This document shows positions 41,212 through 49,440 of a DNA stretch of 64,000 nucleotides, one piece after another. The stretch comes from Hyphomonas oceanitis SCH89 (GTDB lineage: Bacteria > Pseudomonadota > Alphaproteobacteria > Caulobacterales > Hyphomonadaceae): assembly GCF_000685295.1 (NCBI RefSeq), contig NZ_ARYL01000008.1, positions 1-64,000 on the forward strand. Direction: 5' to 3'. Position 1 is the first letter of the stretch. Each line of letters opens with the position of its first letter. Under the pieces are notes generated by a model. It ran no database searches. It saw only the letters and a program-made list of their open reading frames with translations, and had not been told where the DNA came from. Both the position numbers and the translations under genes were made by a program.

Positions 41212-42586
41212 TAAGGGCGTCCGGGGCGAGCAATTCTACGAGTTCGATAAGCCTCTTAATCGGTATGATCGTCAAGCCATCGACTGCCGCAGGGCTGCCT
41301 TCGGGCACATAGGCGCGGGCGAAGCCGAGCCGCGCAGCCTCTTTCAGACGCTGCTCGATACGGGCCACGGGCCGGATTGCCCCAGAAAGGGACACTTCGC
41401 CAAAGAAGACGGAGCGTTTCGGCGCGGCATTGTCAGATAGCGACGTGAGCAAGGCGGCAGCGGCGGCAAGGTCGCCGGCGGGTTCGCCGATGCGGTAGCC
41501 GCCAGCGACGGAGAGATAGACGTCCATGCCCGCAAAGCCGATGCCGCAGCGGGCTTCCAGAACGGCCAGCAGCATGGCGAGGCGGCCTGTGTCCCAGCCG
41601 ACAACGCTGCGCCGGGGCGTGCCATAGGCGCTTTTGGCGACAAGGGCCTGCACTTCGGCCAGCACGGGGCGCGAGCCTTCCATGGCCGCGAACACAGCGG
41701 CGCCACCTTCTGCGCCGCCGTCTGACGACAGGAAGAGAGCCGAGGGCTCCTTGGCGGGGGCGAGGCCATATTGGTGCATCTCGAAGATGCCGATTTCGTC
41801 GGTCGGGCCGAAGCGGTTCTTCACGGCGCGCAGGATGCGGAACTGGTGGCCGCGCTCGCCTTCGAAATAGAAGACGGTGTCGACCATATGCTCGACCACG
41901 CGCGGGCCGGCGATTGTGCCTTCCTTGGTGACGTGGCCAACCAACACAAGCGCTGCGCCGGATTTCTTGGCCCAGCGCGTGAGTTCCTGTGCACAGGCGC
42001 GGACCTGGCTGACCGAACCGGGGGCCGCTTCGAGACTGTCGGACCACATGGTCTGGATGGAATCGATGACGACGAAATCAGGCTGGGCGGCCTTTAGCGC
42101 CGAGAGAATCTTGCGCAGGTCGGTCTCGGTGGCGAGCTGGACGGGGCTTTCAGCCACCTTGAGCCGGACGGCCCGTTCCTGGATCTGGGCGGCGGCTTCC
42201 TCGCCCGACACGTAGACCGTTTTGAGTCCGTTCCGTGCCAGTCGTGCGGCCACTTGCAGGAGCAGTGTGGATTTACCGATGCCCGGGTCGCCGCCAATCA
42301 GCGTCGCGGATGAGGGAACGAGCCCGCCGCCAAAGGCGCGGTCGAGTTCTTCCACGCCCATGACGATGCGCGTCGGCGCTTCGGTCTTGTCATTGAGGGC
42401 GACGAATTCTGTCTTGCTGGAACGCTTGGTGCCGACCTTGGCCGGGGCGAGGCCGCCGGGCACCGCCGCGACGGCTTCCTCGACGAGCGTGTTCCACTCG
42501 CCACAGCCATTACACTTGCCGGTCCACTTGGAATGGACCTCGCCGCAGGACTGGCAAATGAAGGCGGAGGTGGGAGCTTTGGCCAT
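41204..42586 (-). CDS. radA: RadA (Sms), DNA repair ATPase
   Basis: RadA promotes branch migration during recombination. The 460-residue protein has an N-terminal zinc finger (Cys11, Cys14, Cys25, Cys28). The RecA-like ATPase follows with Walker A 'GGDPGIGKST' (about 98-107), the RadA-specific 'KNRFG' motif ('VKNRFGPTDEIGIFEM') and a C-terminal Lon-protease-like domain (about 290-455). All hallmark elements are present. It begins the leftward radA-cvpA-purF cluster. Confidence 0.97.
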   Translation of the reverse strand: MAKAPTSAFICQSCGEVHSKWTGKCNGCGEWNTLVEEAVAAVPGGLAPAKVGTKRSSKTEFVALNDKTEAPTRIVMGVEELDRAFGGGLVPSSATLIGGDPGIGKSTLLLQVAARLARNGLKTVYVSGEEAAAQIQERAVRLKVAESPVQLATETDLRKILSALKAAQPDFVVIDSIQTMWSDSLEAAPGSVSQVRACAQELTRWAKKSGAALVLVGHVTKEGTIAGPRVVEHMVDTVFYFEGERGHQFRILRAVKNRFGPTDEIGIFEMHQYGLAPAKEPSALFLSSDGGAEGGAAVFAAMEGSRPVLAEVQALVAKSAYGTPRRSVVGWDTGRLAMLLAVLEARCGIGFAGMDVYLSVAGGYRIGEPAGDLAAAAALLTSLSDNAAPKRSVFFGEVSLSGAIRPVARIEQRLKEAARLGFARAYVPEGSPAAVDGLTIIPIKRLIELVELLAPDALNA

Positions 42587-42612
42587 GGGTGAGACCTAGC
42601 GGTGTTTGGCCG

Positions 42613-42975
42613 TCAACGGAACGGGCCAGCGAACACAAAGTAGGCACCAGCTGCTATCAGGCCGAAGCCGATGGCATGGTTCAGTGTGAATGCCTCCCTG
42701 AGGTACAGCACCGAGAACACGGCGAAGACGACGAGGGTGATGACTTCCTGCATTGTCTTCAGCTGGGCCGTGGACCAGACCGCGTGACCGATACGGTTGG
42801 CGGGCACCGCGAGGCAATATTCAAAGAAGGCGATGGACCAGCTGACAAGCACGACCAGCCAGAGGGCCTTGTCGGTATGCTTGAGGTGGCCGTACCAGGC
42901 GAAGGTCATGAAGACGTTTGAGGCGAGCAGGAGCCCGATGGGGGCGAGGGCGGGCCATGACAACAGGTTGGGCAT
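42613..42975 (-). CDS. DMT-type small membrane protein (DUF486)
   Basis: The 120-residue protein has four transmembrane helices and the family segments 'NVFMTFAWYGHLKH', 'SWSIAFFEYCLAVPANRIGH' and 'TLVVFAVFSVLYLREAFTLNHAIGFGLI'. These define DUF486, a branch of the drug/metabolite transporter superfamily. The role is unknown. ATG 42975 has GGAGA upstream; the frame opens 11 codons earlier without support. It lies 26 bp upstream of radA on the same strand. Confidence 0.9.
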   Translation of the reverse strand: MPNLLSWPALAPIGLLLASNVFMTFAWYGHLKHTDKALWLVVLVSWSIAFFEYCLAVPANRIGHAVWSTAQLKTMQEVITLVVFAVFSVLYLREAFTLNHAIGFGLIAAGAYFVFAGPFR

Positions 42976-43043
42976 TGAGCAAATCTCCGGGAAGGGCCGA
43001 AGATTCATAGACCGATACGCGGCGCGCCGGAATGGAGCAAAGT

Positions 43044-43244
43044 CTACTGGCGCTTTCCAATGGCTCTCGTGCAGCAGAACGAGAACATGCCGGCGGCGAT
43101 GATCATCGATGGCAGGAGAAGGAGCGGATTAATCTCGCTCGAAGCGCCAGACATCCGACTCAGGACAAGCGCGATAAAGCCGAAAATGCCGATCATCAGG
43201 GACAGAATCCCGTAGATCAGCCATCTCGTGGATTTGATATACAT
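43044..43244 (-). CDS. Small two-helix membrane protein
   Basis: The 66-residue protein has a short basic start and two hydrophobic helices (about 8-30 and 40-58), joined by a Ser/Gly loop, with a basic end 'TRAIGKRQ'. A Cys pair (FCCT) lies at the second helix. I do not recognise a family. It has no antisense competitor with better coding signs, lies on the same strand as its neighbours and the topology looks genuine. Confidence 0.6.
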   Translation of the reverse strand: MYIKSTRWLIYGILSLMIGIFGFIALVLSRMSGASSEINPLLLLPSMIIAAGMFSFCCTRAIGKRQ

Positions 43245-43283
43245 CGCTGCAGTCTCGCGTTTTGCTTCAGGTCCGTGGCAGCT

Positions 43284-44024
43284 TTACTGACCTCTTTTCT
43301 TGCGCGCTATCATATTGTCCATGCACAGGGTCAGTTCTTCGATCGTGTCTTCGTCCTGGCATTCGAGTTTAATCCGCGGTGCAGGTGATTTTTCAAGGCA
43401 TTCGCTATAAGCCGCGAAGGACTGGTTCTTGGCGCTGTCACACTCAGCCTGCGCTGTGCCGGGCTTTGGATCAAAGGCCGTGTTTGGCATCCACGCATAT
43501 TTCACAAGCCAGTCGTCATCGAGATCAAGTGCGCATTCGCCCCACCCCCCATCTGATGGCGCCTTGTCACAGGCGCTGAGAGAGGTTTGTTCGCCGCCGG
43601 TATAATGAAGTGATGCGTTGACGAAATAGTCACGCGCGGGCCAGCTCAAGCCCATTGAGATGACTTCGCCATCTTCTTTGACAAGTGCGAACACCCAATC
43701 GGGAAAGTCGAGATCGGCGATAGCCTTTGTGTAGAAATCGCGTTGGCCTTGCAGGACGCTTGGCGAATAGCTGCGCGAAATTGCGCTTGGCTTTGCGGCC
43801 ATGCAGGATGCTTTCAGGCATAGGTCGTTTTCACCCAGAGGCGGCGCGACATCGAGCTGCTTTGCCAAGACAGCAAACTCATCTTTGTGGAAATTGTAGT
43901 GAGATTTTAAGGACATGGCGCTTCGGAAGAAACGTGCGTCATTGTCCCAGCGATCAACGACCATGAACGCAATGAAGATAAAGCCGCCGATACCGATCAG
44001 CATCAGCAGGGGGTTCTTGGTCAT
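43284..44024 (-). CDS. Hypothetical membrane-anchored protein with several Cys residues
   Basis: The 246-residue protein has one N-terminal transmembrane helix (about 5-22) followed by a periplasmic part. Seven or more Cys residues are spread along it ('LCLKASCMAAKP', 'SACDKAPSDGGWGECALDL', 'AECDSAKNQ', 'YSECLEKSP', 'LECQDEDT'), which suggests disulfides. The middle 'DFPDWVFALVKEDGEVISMGLSWPARDYFVNASLHYTGG' looks like a beta-rich domain. No family is recognised. GGAGG precedes the ATG at 44024. Its upstream region (44025-44158) is AT-rich and probably holds its promoter. Confidence 0.7.
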   Translation of the reverse strand: MTKNPLLMLIGIGGFIFIAFMVVDRWDNDARFFRSAMSLKSHYNFHKDEFAVLAKQLDVAPPLGENDLCLKASCMAAKPSAISRSYSPSVLQGQRDFYTKAIADLDFPDWVFALVKEDGEVISMGLSWPARDYFVNASLHYTGGEQTSLSACDKAPSDGGWGECALDLDDDWLVKYAWMPNTAFDPKPGTAQAECDSAKNQSFAAYSECLEKSPAPRIKLECQDEDTIEELTLCMDNMIARKKRGQ

Positions 44025-44158
44025 GTGCAAGCCTCCACAACAAGGGGCAGGCCGAACCTTTGGCCCCATTTCATTGCGCGCCTAAGTTGCGCAATTTCGT
44101 GAAGATATTGTTTCTATTCCGGGTTGATTTTGTTTTATATGTCGAAAGTCGGGAAATG

Positions 44159-44923
44159 CTACATCGCTGGCTGGATCGGTCCGCTCGCGCGGCCGTGGAC
44201 GAACTGGTCGACATATTCATTGCCGCTGTGTTCGACGTCCGAGGCCTTGCCGCGCCAGATGATCTTGCCTTCGAACAGCATGGCGATCTCGTCGGCGATC
44301 TTGCGGGCCGACGGCATGTCATGCGTGATCGAGACGGCAGCGGCGCCAAGCTCGCGCACTTGTTCGAGGATCAGGTCGTTGATGGCATCGGCGGTGATCG
44401 GGTCGAGGCCGGTCGTCGGCTCATCGAAGAAGATCAGGTCCGGCTCGGAAATGATCGAGCGGGCGAGCGAGACACGCTTTTGCATGCCGCCGGAAATCTC
44501 TGCCGGGTAAAGCCCGGCAACTTCGGAGCCGAGGCGGACCTTCTTCAGCGTGGCGATGGCGCGTTCCTTTGCGTCGCTGCGCTTGAGACGCTCCTTGTGA
44601 ATGAGGCGGAAGGCGACATTTTCCCAGACGGTGAGACTGTCGAACAGCGCGCCTGACTGGAACAGCATGCCGACACGCGAGCGCATCATCTCACGCGGCT
44701 TGCCGGTGGATTGGGTCACGTCCTGGCCGTCAAAGAAGACCTTGCCGGAATCCGGCGTCATCAGGCCGAGCGCATTCTTCAGCATGACCGACTTGCCCGA
44801 GCCCGACCCGCCAATGACGACAAGGCTCTGGCCGGGGGCGACATCAAGATCGACGCCGCGCAGCACTTCATTCCGGCCGAATGACTTGACGACATTCTCG
44901 AGTTTCAGGATCGGCTCGCTCAC
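44159..44923 (-). CDS. mlaF: MlaF-type ABC transporter ATPase (lipid asymmetry)
   Basis: This 254-residue ATPase drives phospholipid transport between membranes with MlaE. Walker A is 'GGSGSGKS' (about 37-44), the signature is 'EISGGMQKRVSLARS' (near 143), and Walker B 'DLIFFDEPTTGLDP' follows. The variant signature SGGMxKR is characteristic of the MlaF/Ttg2A/MCE group. It overlaps mlaE by four bases (ATGA). The usual periplasmic MCE protein MlaD does not follow; the next gene is unrelated. Confidence 0.93.
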   Translation of the reverse strand: MSEPILKLENVVKSFGRNEVLRGVDLDVAPGQSLVVIGGSGSGKSVMLKNALGLMTPDSGKVFFDGQDVTQSTGKPREMMRSRVGMLFQSGALFDSLTVWENVAFRLIHKERLKRSDAKERAIATLKKVRLGSEVAGLYPAEISGGMQKRVSLARSIISEPDLIFFDEPTTGLDPITADAINDLILEQVRELGAAAVSITHDMPSARKIADEIAMLFEGKIIWRGKASDVEHSGNEYVDQFVHGRASGPIQPAM

Positions 44924-45732
44924 AGGCCCAGCTCCGCAAACAGGTTGGACATGATGTAATTGGTCGCCAGAACCAGAACGGCGGCGCCAACCATGGACAG
45001 CGTGGCCGCGCGGCCGACGCCTGTGGCGCCTGCCTGTGATCGGTCACCCTGGTAGCAGCCCATAATGGCAATCACGGCGCCGAAGACGACCGCCTTGGTG
45101 AGGCCGACGATAATGTCGTCAGTCGTCACGAAATCGAGCGTATTGCGCAGGTAGGTGGCCGAATCGAAGTCCAGGCTGAACACGCTGACCAGCCAGCCGC
45201 CCATGACACCGATAATGTCTGAGGCTGCCACAAGGATGGGCAGCGAGATGATGGCGGCCAGAAGGCGCGGTGCGTAAAGGTAGCGGAACGGAGATGCGGA
45301 CAGGGTTTCCAGCGCGTCGATCTGCTCGGTGACGCGCATGGCGCCGATCTCGGCGGAAATGCCTGCCGAGACGCGCCCGGCCAGCATCAGCCCGGTGATC
45401 ACGGCGCCAAGCTCGCGCGTGATGCCGAGCACCACGATGTTCGGCACGAACTGTTCGGCGCCGAAGCGGCTGCCGCCACTATAGATGTTGAGGGCGAGCG
45501 CGGCGCCGATAAAGACCGCCGACATTCCTACGACCGGAAAGGAATAGAAACCGATCTGGATCATCTGGCGCCAGATCTGGCCGAAGAACCAGCGCGGTGT
45601 GACAGCTGCGAAAGCCATGCGCCCGGCGAAGGTCGACAGGCGGCCGATTTCGGCGAAGGTGCCGAGCACGCCAGCACCGATCCAGCGCAGGGGATTGGGG
45701 AAGCCGCTTTTATGCGTAGACACGTTCGACAC
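44920..45732 (-). CDS. mlaE: MlaE-type ABC permease
   Basis: The 270-residue membrane protein has about five to six helices and the MlaE family segments 'GMSAVFIGAALALNIYSGGSRFGAEQFVPNIVVLGITRELGAVITGLMLAGRVSAGISAEIGAMRVTEQIDAL', including the conserved E-Q-I-D-A-L element. It forms the transmembrane part of a phospholipid/MCE transporter. Its start lies inside the end of the alanine racemase gene (23-bp overlap) and its stop overlaps mlaF, indicating tight coupling in an alr-mlaE-mlaF operon. Confidence 0.94.
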   Translation of the reverse strand: MSNVSTHKSGFPNPLRWIGAGVLGTFAEIGRLSTFAGRMAFAAVTPRWFFGQIWRQMIQIGFYSFPVVGMSAVFIGAALALNIYSGGSRFGAEQFVPNIVVLGITRELGAVITGLMLAGRVSAGISAEIGAMRVTEQIDALETLSASPFRYLYAPRLLAAIISLPILVAASDIIGVMGGWLVSVFSLDFDSATYLRNTLDFVTTDDIIVGLTKAVVFGAVIAIMGCYQGDRSQAGATGVGRAATLSMVGAAVLVLATNYIMSNLFAELGL

Positions 45733-46765
45733 GATTGCTCAGTCCCGTCAGGAGTTCATAACCAAGCGTGCCCGCGCGGGCGGCCTGATCTTCGAGTTTG
45801 GCATGCTCGCCGATGAATTCAACGCGCGCGCCTGCTTTTGCCTTATCCTGTGCCTTTGAAACATCAATGGTGACAAGGTCCATCGAAATCCGGCCCAGCA
45901 CGGGGCAGGCAATACCGTCGAGATAGGCTATCAGGGCGTTGGCGCCGCCGCGCAACAGGCCGTCTGCATAGCCGATGCCCACTGTCGCCAGTACGGCATC
46001 CTGCGCCAGCGTGTGCGTGGCCCCATAACCAACCTTTTCCCCCATTTCGGCGTCAAAGACGGTCATAATGGCCGCATCAAGGGTCAGGCCGGCATTGATC
46101 CGTAGGCCTTTGGGCGGCCGGGTGCCGCCATAGAGCGCGAGACCGGGCCGGATGAGGTCATAGCCATAGGCCTTGCCAAGATAGCAGCCATCGGAATTGC
46201 AGAGGCTCGCCGGCGTATCGGGGAAGACGTCGCTTATGCCGCTGAAGGCCTTTTGCTGGGCGGCATTCATCGGGTTGGCTTTATCGTCGGCACAGGCGAG
46301 ATGGCTCATCACCAGAACGGGTTGCAGCTTGTGAAGTGCGGGCAGGGCGGTTGCCAGTAGCGACGGTTTCAGACCCAGCCGGTTCATGCCGGTATCGAAA
46401 TGCAAAGCAGCGGTGCCCTTGGGCGCATTGGCCCAGGCTTTCACATGGTCCGGCGAGGAGAGGACAGCCGTCAGGCCAGCCGTGACATAGGCCGACATTT
46501 CCTTCCGCGTCGGCCCGTTGAGCACGAAAATGCGCGGGCCGAGGCCCAGCGTCTTGCGCAGGGCGAGGCCCTCTTCAAGATAGGCCACGAAAAAGCTGGA
46601 ACAGCCGGCGCGCATCAGGGCCCGCGAAACGGGCCCGGCGCCGAGACCGTAACCGTCAGCCTTGACGACTGCGGACGTTGTCGCGCCCGGATGGAGCCCG
46701 TCCAGCGCCCGCCAATTGGCGACGATATTGGACAGGTGGATCGTGGCGCGAGGCAATTGGCTCAT
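45710..46765 (-). CDS. alr: Alanine racemase
   Basis: Alr makes D-alanine for peptidoglycan. The 351-residue fold-type III PLP enzyme has the PLP lysine Lys35 in 'AVVKADGYGLG'. The family segment 'HFDTGMNRLG' is near 130, and the catalytic Tyr is near residue 254 in 'EKVGYGATHTL' (GYGxxxxL pattern), followed by 'IGYADGLLR'. Length is normal. It is the first gene of an unusual operon with mlaE and mlaF and overlaps mlaE by 23 bp. The other peptidoglycan gene in the window, a D,D-carboxypeptidase, lies 40 kb away. Confidence 0.95.
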   Translation of the reverse strand: MSQLPRATIHLSNIVANWRALDGLHPGATTSAVVKADGYGLGAGPVSRALMRAGCSSFFVAYLEEGLALRKTLGLGPRIFVLNGPTRKEMSAYVTAGLTAVLSSPDHVKAWANAPKGTAALHFDTGMNRLGLKPSLLATALPALHKLQPVLVMSHLACADDKANPMNAAQQKAFSGISDVFPDTPASLCNSDGCYLGKAYGYDLIRPGLALYGGTRPPKGLRINAGLTLDAAIMTVFDAEMGEKVGYGATHTLAQDAVLATVGIGYADGLLRGGANALIAYLDGIACPVLGRISMDLVTIDVSKAQDKAKAGARVEFIGEHAKLEDQAARAGTLGYELLTGLSNRVERVYA

Positions 46766-46796
46766 TGTTGCGATTTAGAACGCTTCGCGGCCTAAG

Positions 46797-48248
46797 TCAC
46801 TTCCTCGCGGCGTGCTCTTTCCAAGCCTCGCCCTTCATGTTCCAGACGGGCGTGAAGAAGACCATCCAGAGAATGATCAGTGTCATGCCGCCAGCCGGGA
46901 CAATCGCGATCTTCTGCGGGCCGAATATATCGACCAGCGCGCCCATCAGGGCCGCGCCGAATGGTGCCCCGGCCATGAAGCCGAGCTGGTAGATGGAGAG
47001 CACGCGGGCGAGCTTTTCCTTCGGGGCGGCATCCTGAACGATCGACCGGCTCATCGCGATCGAAATGCCGGCGGCAAGGCCCCAGACGAAAACGATGGTG
47101 AGAAAGCCCCAGTGCGGAATATCCCACATCATCGCGAGGATACTGCTTGAGCCGAGGAATTGCGCAATCAGCAACAGGCGGCCCTGGCGTTTGATGCGTC
47201 GGAAGATCGACAGCACGACGGAGGAAACGAACGCGCCCAACCAGAAGGTCACGAACATGTCGCGGATGCCGTCGGAGCCGAGATGGTAGACGTCGCGATT
47301 GATAATGGGCAGCACGACGAGGAAGGCGCCGATCACGAAGATGCCGACGCCGAACATGAGGGCCGTCATGGCCCAGAGCTTTCCGTCAGCGCGTACGGCG
47401 CGGAAGCCCTCGGCAATGTCGCCGAATGTGGCGCTGATGCCGGTGCGTCCGGTGCGCACCTGACGGCCTCTCGCGAGGTTGAGTGCAAAGAGGGTGCCGA
47501 CGGCGAGGACGATGCCTTGTGCCAGCAACAGCTTTTCGGCGGCGATGGGGCCGACGCCGAACCCGCCCATCCATTGCGGCATGCGGGTCATCTTGTCGGC
47601 ATAACCGGCGAGGATCAGCCCTGCGATCTGCGCCAGGAATTGCGCCATCGTGGCGAGCGTCACGCCGAGCTGGAGGGTGACGCCCGAACCTACGCGCATG
47701 CGCCGTTCGACCACTTCGTTCACGATGGAATCGCGGGCCGGCATCATGAAGGCGCCGACCGTGCCGATGGTCAGGCCATAGATGATCATGCCGACATAGG
47801 TGAGCTGCCCGCGCGCCACGGCGACTGCCAGGAAAAGCGCAGGGATGGCGGCAAGCAGGTGGAGAATGATCAGCAGGCGGCGGCCGTCCGCGCGTTCGGC
47901 CACCACGCCGCCGATCAACAGAAAGATCACCGAAGGGCCAGACAGTGCCATATTGGCGAGCCCGAGGGCCAGTCCGTCGAGATGGAGATGGTCGCGGCCC
48001 GTAATCAGGTAGGGGAACAGAACCATCTGCAGGCCGAAGGCCATGAACCAGCTGCACTGAACCATCAGGTAGGCAGGCAGTTCGATCTTCACGCCGCGGC
48101 GCAGCTGTTTCGCGCGCCAGTGTGTTGCCGTGGACAGGAGGGAGGCGCCTGCACCGAGCGCTTCGCTGACGCCGCTGACCGGGGAGGTCACGTCACCGGC
48201 TGCACCCTCGGCCATATCGTCGACGAGTTCTTCGATCCTGTCGCTCAT
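46797..48248 (-). CDS. Major facilitator superfamily transporter
   Basis: The 483-residue protein has a soluble N-terminal region (about 1-60) followed by twelve predicted helices. The MFS loop 2-3 motif appears as 'GGVVAERADGRRLL' (near 110), and 'MPARDSIVNEVVERR' (near 165) is typical of MFS_3 exporters (EntS-like). Substrate is unknown. GGGAG lies six bases before the ATG at 48248, which I prefer to an ATG four codons upstream. It is 31 bp upstream of alr on the same strand. Confidence 0.87.
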   Translation of the reverse strand: MSDRIEELVDDMAEGAAGDVTSPVSGVSEALGAGASLLSTATHWRAKQLRRGVKIELPAYLMVQCSWFMAFGLQMVLFPYLITGRDHLHLDGLALGLANMALSGPSVIFLLIGGVVAERADGRRLLIILHLLAAIPALFLAVAVARGQLTYVGMIIYGLTIGTVGAFMMPARDSIVNEVVERRMRVGSGVTLQLGVTLATMAQFLAQIAGLILAGYADKMTRMPQWMGGFGVGPIAAEKLLLAQGIVLAVGTLFALNLARGRQVRTGRTGISATFGDIAEGFRAVRADGKLWAMTALMFGVGIFVIGAFLVVLPIINRDVYHLGSDGIRDMFVTFWLGAFVSSVVLSIFRRIKRQGRLLLIAQFLGSSSILAMMWDIPHWGFLTIVFVWGLAAGISIAMSRSIVQDAAPKEKLARVLSIYQLGFMAGAPFGAALMGALVDIFGPQKIAIVPAGGMTLIILWMVFFTPVWNMKGEAWKEHAARK

Positions 48249-48337
48249 ATCGGCTCCCATGGACGATAGCGACTGTATCTACGGCGTCGGGTGGGGGAAA
48301 GTAAATCAGCCTGCATCGCTAGTCAGCAGATGCAGGC

Positions 48338-48529
48338 TCAACCTTTTTTTTGTTCAGCAGCCTTGATGCGGTCAATGAGGCTTTGCAACTTGTCAGGAAC
48401 CGGTTCGTTGAGCGCTTCCTGATAGCGCTCACGCAGGGCGTCCCTGAGTCGCTTGGACACGGCGCTGCCGTCTGCGTGGAACGGAGCAACTCCGCCTCGC
48501 TTTGGGGTCTTGTCCTGATCGTTGCTCAC
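48338..48529 (-). CDS. nepR: NepR family anti-sigma factor (general stress response)
   Basis: NepR sequesters the alphaproteobacterial ECF sigma factor EcfG until phosphorylated PhyR removes it. The 63-residue protein shows the NepR core 'LRDALRERYQEALNEPVPDKLQSLIDRI' (about 28-55), with the diagnostic (N/E)EPVP(D) turn between two helices. The start is GTG with a weak ribosome-binding site. Unlike most NepR genes, no ecfG or phyR lies next to it: the neighbours are an MFS transporter and an unknown protein. It may be a second NepR paralogue or the sole one at a dispersed locus. Confidence 0.85.
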   Translation of the reverse strand: MSNDQDKTPKRGGVAPFHADGSAVSKRLRDALRERYQEALNEPVPDKLQSLIDRIKAAEQKKG

Positions 48530-48654
48530 TTCAGCGCCATGTGTCTATTCATCCCCGGCAGTCCTTTAGCGGCAGGGATGCGATTACTCAACTCGCCTTT
48601 CGGGGAATTTGAATATTCAGCGTCTACATTGTGTCATGATAAGTAATAAAATAC

Positions 48655-48675
48655 AGAAAAAGCATTAGATGCTTT
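48655..48675 (-). terminator. AT-rich hairpin terminator downstream of the unknown gene at 48706
   Basis: On the minus strand AAAGCAT-CTA-ATGCTTT (48675-48659) forms a 7-bp stem with a 3-nt loop, followed by TTCTGTATTTTATT. It lies 31 bp after the stop codon. A separate perfect palindrome ACCTGCGCGCAGGT (48676-48689) lies between stop and hairpin. Confidence 0.55.
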
Positions 48676-48705
48676 ACCTGCGCGCAGGTTATTGAGTACT
48701 GAACA

Positions 48706-49206
48706 TTATTGTCCGGTGTCTGAAGAATATATTCCCGGATTTACTTTCAGTATTTTGGACAAATCATGTAACGTCATATGCGTGATGACCTTCGTTTCGA
48801 CGCCGCTACTCAGGTGAATCGCGTGTAAGTTGTTGTGCTTTGTTACATCCAGAAACTGAAAGAATCGGGCTTCAAGCTCAGCCATGCCTACGCGCATGTT
48901 CGCCGGGCTGGTGGAAATCATCGATTCCAGAAATTGCGAGATAAGCTCGTCCTCAGGTCTGCCGTATCTGTTCAGGAAACCCGTTATCGCGCGGAAATGT
49001 GGCAGGAGATGAGCCGCGGCGTCTGAGAGTGTCCGGACCGGCGCCGCAGACGAAGCAGATCGGCTGACGCCTGCATATGTTGCTACAGAATCGGATGCAG
49101 AGGCGCCGGCCACGGCTGGCTCCTTCTGGTTTCGGGGCCAGTTACCCTCAGAGATATGATGATCTGTCTTTTTTCCGGGCATTGGTTCGACTGTCCAGGG
49201 TTGCAT
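48706..49206 (-). CDS. Unknown 166-residue protein in an AT-rich pocket
   Basis: The protein is soluble with no signal. It has a polar, probably disordered first 60 residues (Ser/Ala/Pro-rich) and a helical domain ('SDAAAHLLPHFRAITGFLNRYGRPEDELISQFLESMI' about 62-98). Then comes a C-terminal segment 'ELEARFFQFLDVTKHNNLHAIHLSSGVETKVITHMTLHDLSKIL' that could be a small regulatory fold. I recognise no family. Codons and flanks are more AT-rich than neighbours, suggesting recent acquisition or relaxed selection. The start has GAGGT about 11 bases upstream. It lies upstream of nepR on the same strand. Confidence 0.65.
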   Translation of the reverse strand: MQPWTVEPMPGKKTDHHISEGNWPRNQKEPAVAGASASDSVATYAGVSRSASSAAPVRTLSDAAAHLLPHFRAITGFLNRYGRPEDELISQFLESMISTSPANMRVGMAELEARFFQFLDVTKHNNLHAIHLSSGVETKVITHMTLHDLSKILKVNPGIYSSDTGQ

Positions 49207-49440
49207 ACGCTGGATTGCACCTCATAATTTTTGGCTATCCGTGATCAACTTGTGACGCATGCGTTTGTTCCCCGGTCTGCGCAGTCCCTGCCTGCAGCAC
49301 CTCTTCTTTTGCCCGCTCATTACTTTAGCAAGTGCGGTGCGGACGATCAGGGCGGTCAAGGGTGAGTTGCCTTGCCGCCTGAGTGTTTGTAGCCTTCGAG
49401 TTGGCGCGTTGCCTCAAGCAGATGCCAAGGGTGGAGTATC

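Noticed and set aside
47160-48269. A 369-codon frame antisense to the MFS transporter
   Set aside because: Extremely rich in His, Gly, Asp, Glu and Ala with no domain; it mirrors a membrane-protein gene.
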